Shown: in pieces, positions 5,699-5,957 of the stretch
Position numbering within the stretch: the stretch's first letter is position 1
How the letters are laid out: the number at the start of each line of letters is the position of its first letter
NCBI GenBank assembly: GCA_937875035.1
Contig: CALNCF010000169.1
Location: forward strand, 1-5,957
Reading direction: 5' to 3'
Source: an uncultured Sphingobacteriaceae bacterium
Lineage (GTDB): Bacteria; Bacteroidota; Bacteroidia; Sphingobacteriales; Sphingobacteriaceae
DNA length: 5,957 nucleotides
Translations under genes and position numbers: made by a program
Notes under the pieces: generated by a model
Databases searched by the model: none
What the model was told of the DNA's origin: nothing
The model's input: the letters and a program-made list of their open reading frames with translations, nothing else

Positions 5699-5957
5699 CG
5701 GTTTCCATTGGATGGGCAGAGCTTAGCAAATGGCTTCTTACCTCGGTATTTTTATCAGGTGAGCATTATGCGCAGTTCTCCGACAATACCTTTTACCTGC
5801 GCCTGGCTTTCGGGCTGGTGATCACGGTGAGCAATACCCTGATCAGCTGGATGTGGTTCAACCTCGAAGATCAGAAGGAGCACGAAAAACGACAGCTGGT
5901 CGCTGAGCAGCTGGCCAAAGAAGCCGAGCTCTTCAAGCTGCGGCAGCAGATGCAGCC
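5674..5957 (+). CDS. LytS-family sensor histidine kinase, continuation in the shifted frame, cut by the window edge
   Basis: Read from about 5674 in the frame starting TYLLVSTVAVSIGW, this stretch encodes two further membrane segments (one from YLLVSTVAV to about KWLLTSVF, one around LAFGLVITVSNTLISWMW). A charged helical linker rich in K, E and Q then leads to AKEAELFKLRQQMQP at the window end. In the His_kinase (PF06580) family that motif is followed directly by the HFLFN phospho-acceptor box, so the catalytic core lies just outside the window. Such kinases usually phosphorylate a LytTR-type response regulator encoded next door. There is no good start codon in this frame before the membrane segments (the first ATG is at 5851), which supports it being the continuation of the frame at 5459. 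Phosphorylation cannot be judged from this fragment. Confidence 0.72.

Overview
The window looks like chromosomal DNA of a Bacteroidota bacterium, probably of the Chitinophagales/Sphingobacteriales type. This rests on the gene families present (a 940-residue PolA, DUF4260, UPF0173, a LiaF-like protein with DUF5668-type membrane part, DUF4288, a LytS-type kinase), on weak or absent Shine-Dalgarno sequences, and on two excellent matches to the Bacteroidota promoter (TTG, 20 bases, TAnnTTTG). No tRNA, rRNA, CRISPR array, insertion sequence or phage gene is visible.

Layout. At 1-170 lies the polA upstream region, with a promoter (121-151), three CCTGTAT repeats spaced 10 and 30 bases apart, and possibly the first codons of a leftward gene at the very edge. 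At 171-2993 is polA, starting with GTG and carrying all three enzymatic domains. A small DUF4260 membrane protein gene follows after 24 bases (3018-3392). A strong hairpin (3397-3430) serves as terminator for this pair and, on the other strand, for the convergent UPF0173 metallo-hydrolase gene (4132-3449). The 212-base divergent intergenic region (4133-4344) holds two dyads that each cover a promoter, separated by a GC-rich stretch with a start-less open frame. From 4345 to the right edge runs a rightward operon: LiaF-like membrane protein, DUF4288 protein, and a LytS-family sensor histidine kinase. The kinase reading frame is broken by a one-base shift near 5653-5680, and the window ends just before the expected phospho-acceptor histidine.

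How the parts fit. PolA does Okazaki-fragment maturation and repair; it has intact polymerase and proofreading residues, but an Asn replaces a usual metal-binding Asp in the 5' nuclease, and a QxxLF clamp-binding-like motif lies in its linker. The right-hand operon resembles an envelope-stress sensing module: a LiaF-like membrane protein beside a LytS-type kinase, whose LytTR regulator is expected just beyond the window. DUF4288 is the unexplained member. Nothing here amounts to a clearly new system; the best leads are the frameshifted kinase operon, the PolA active-site substitution and the promoter-covering dyads.
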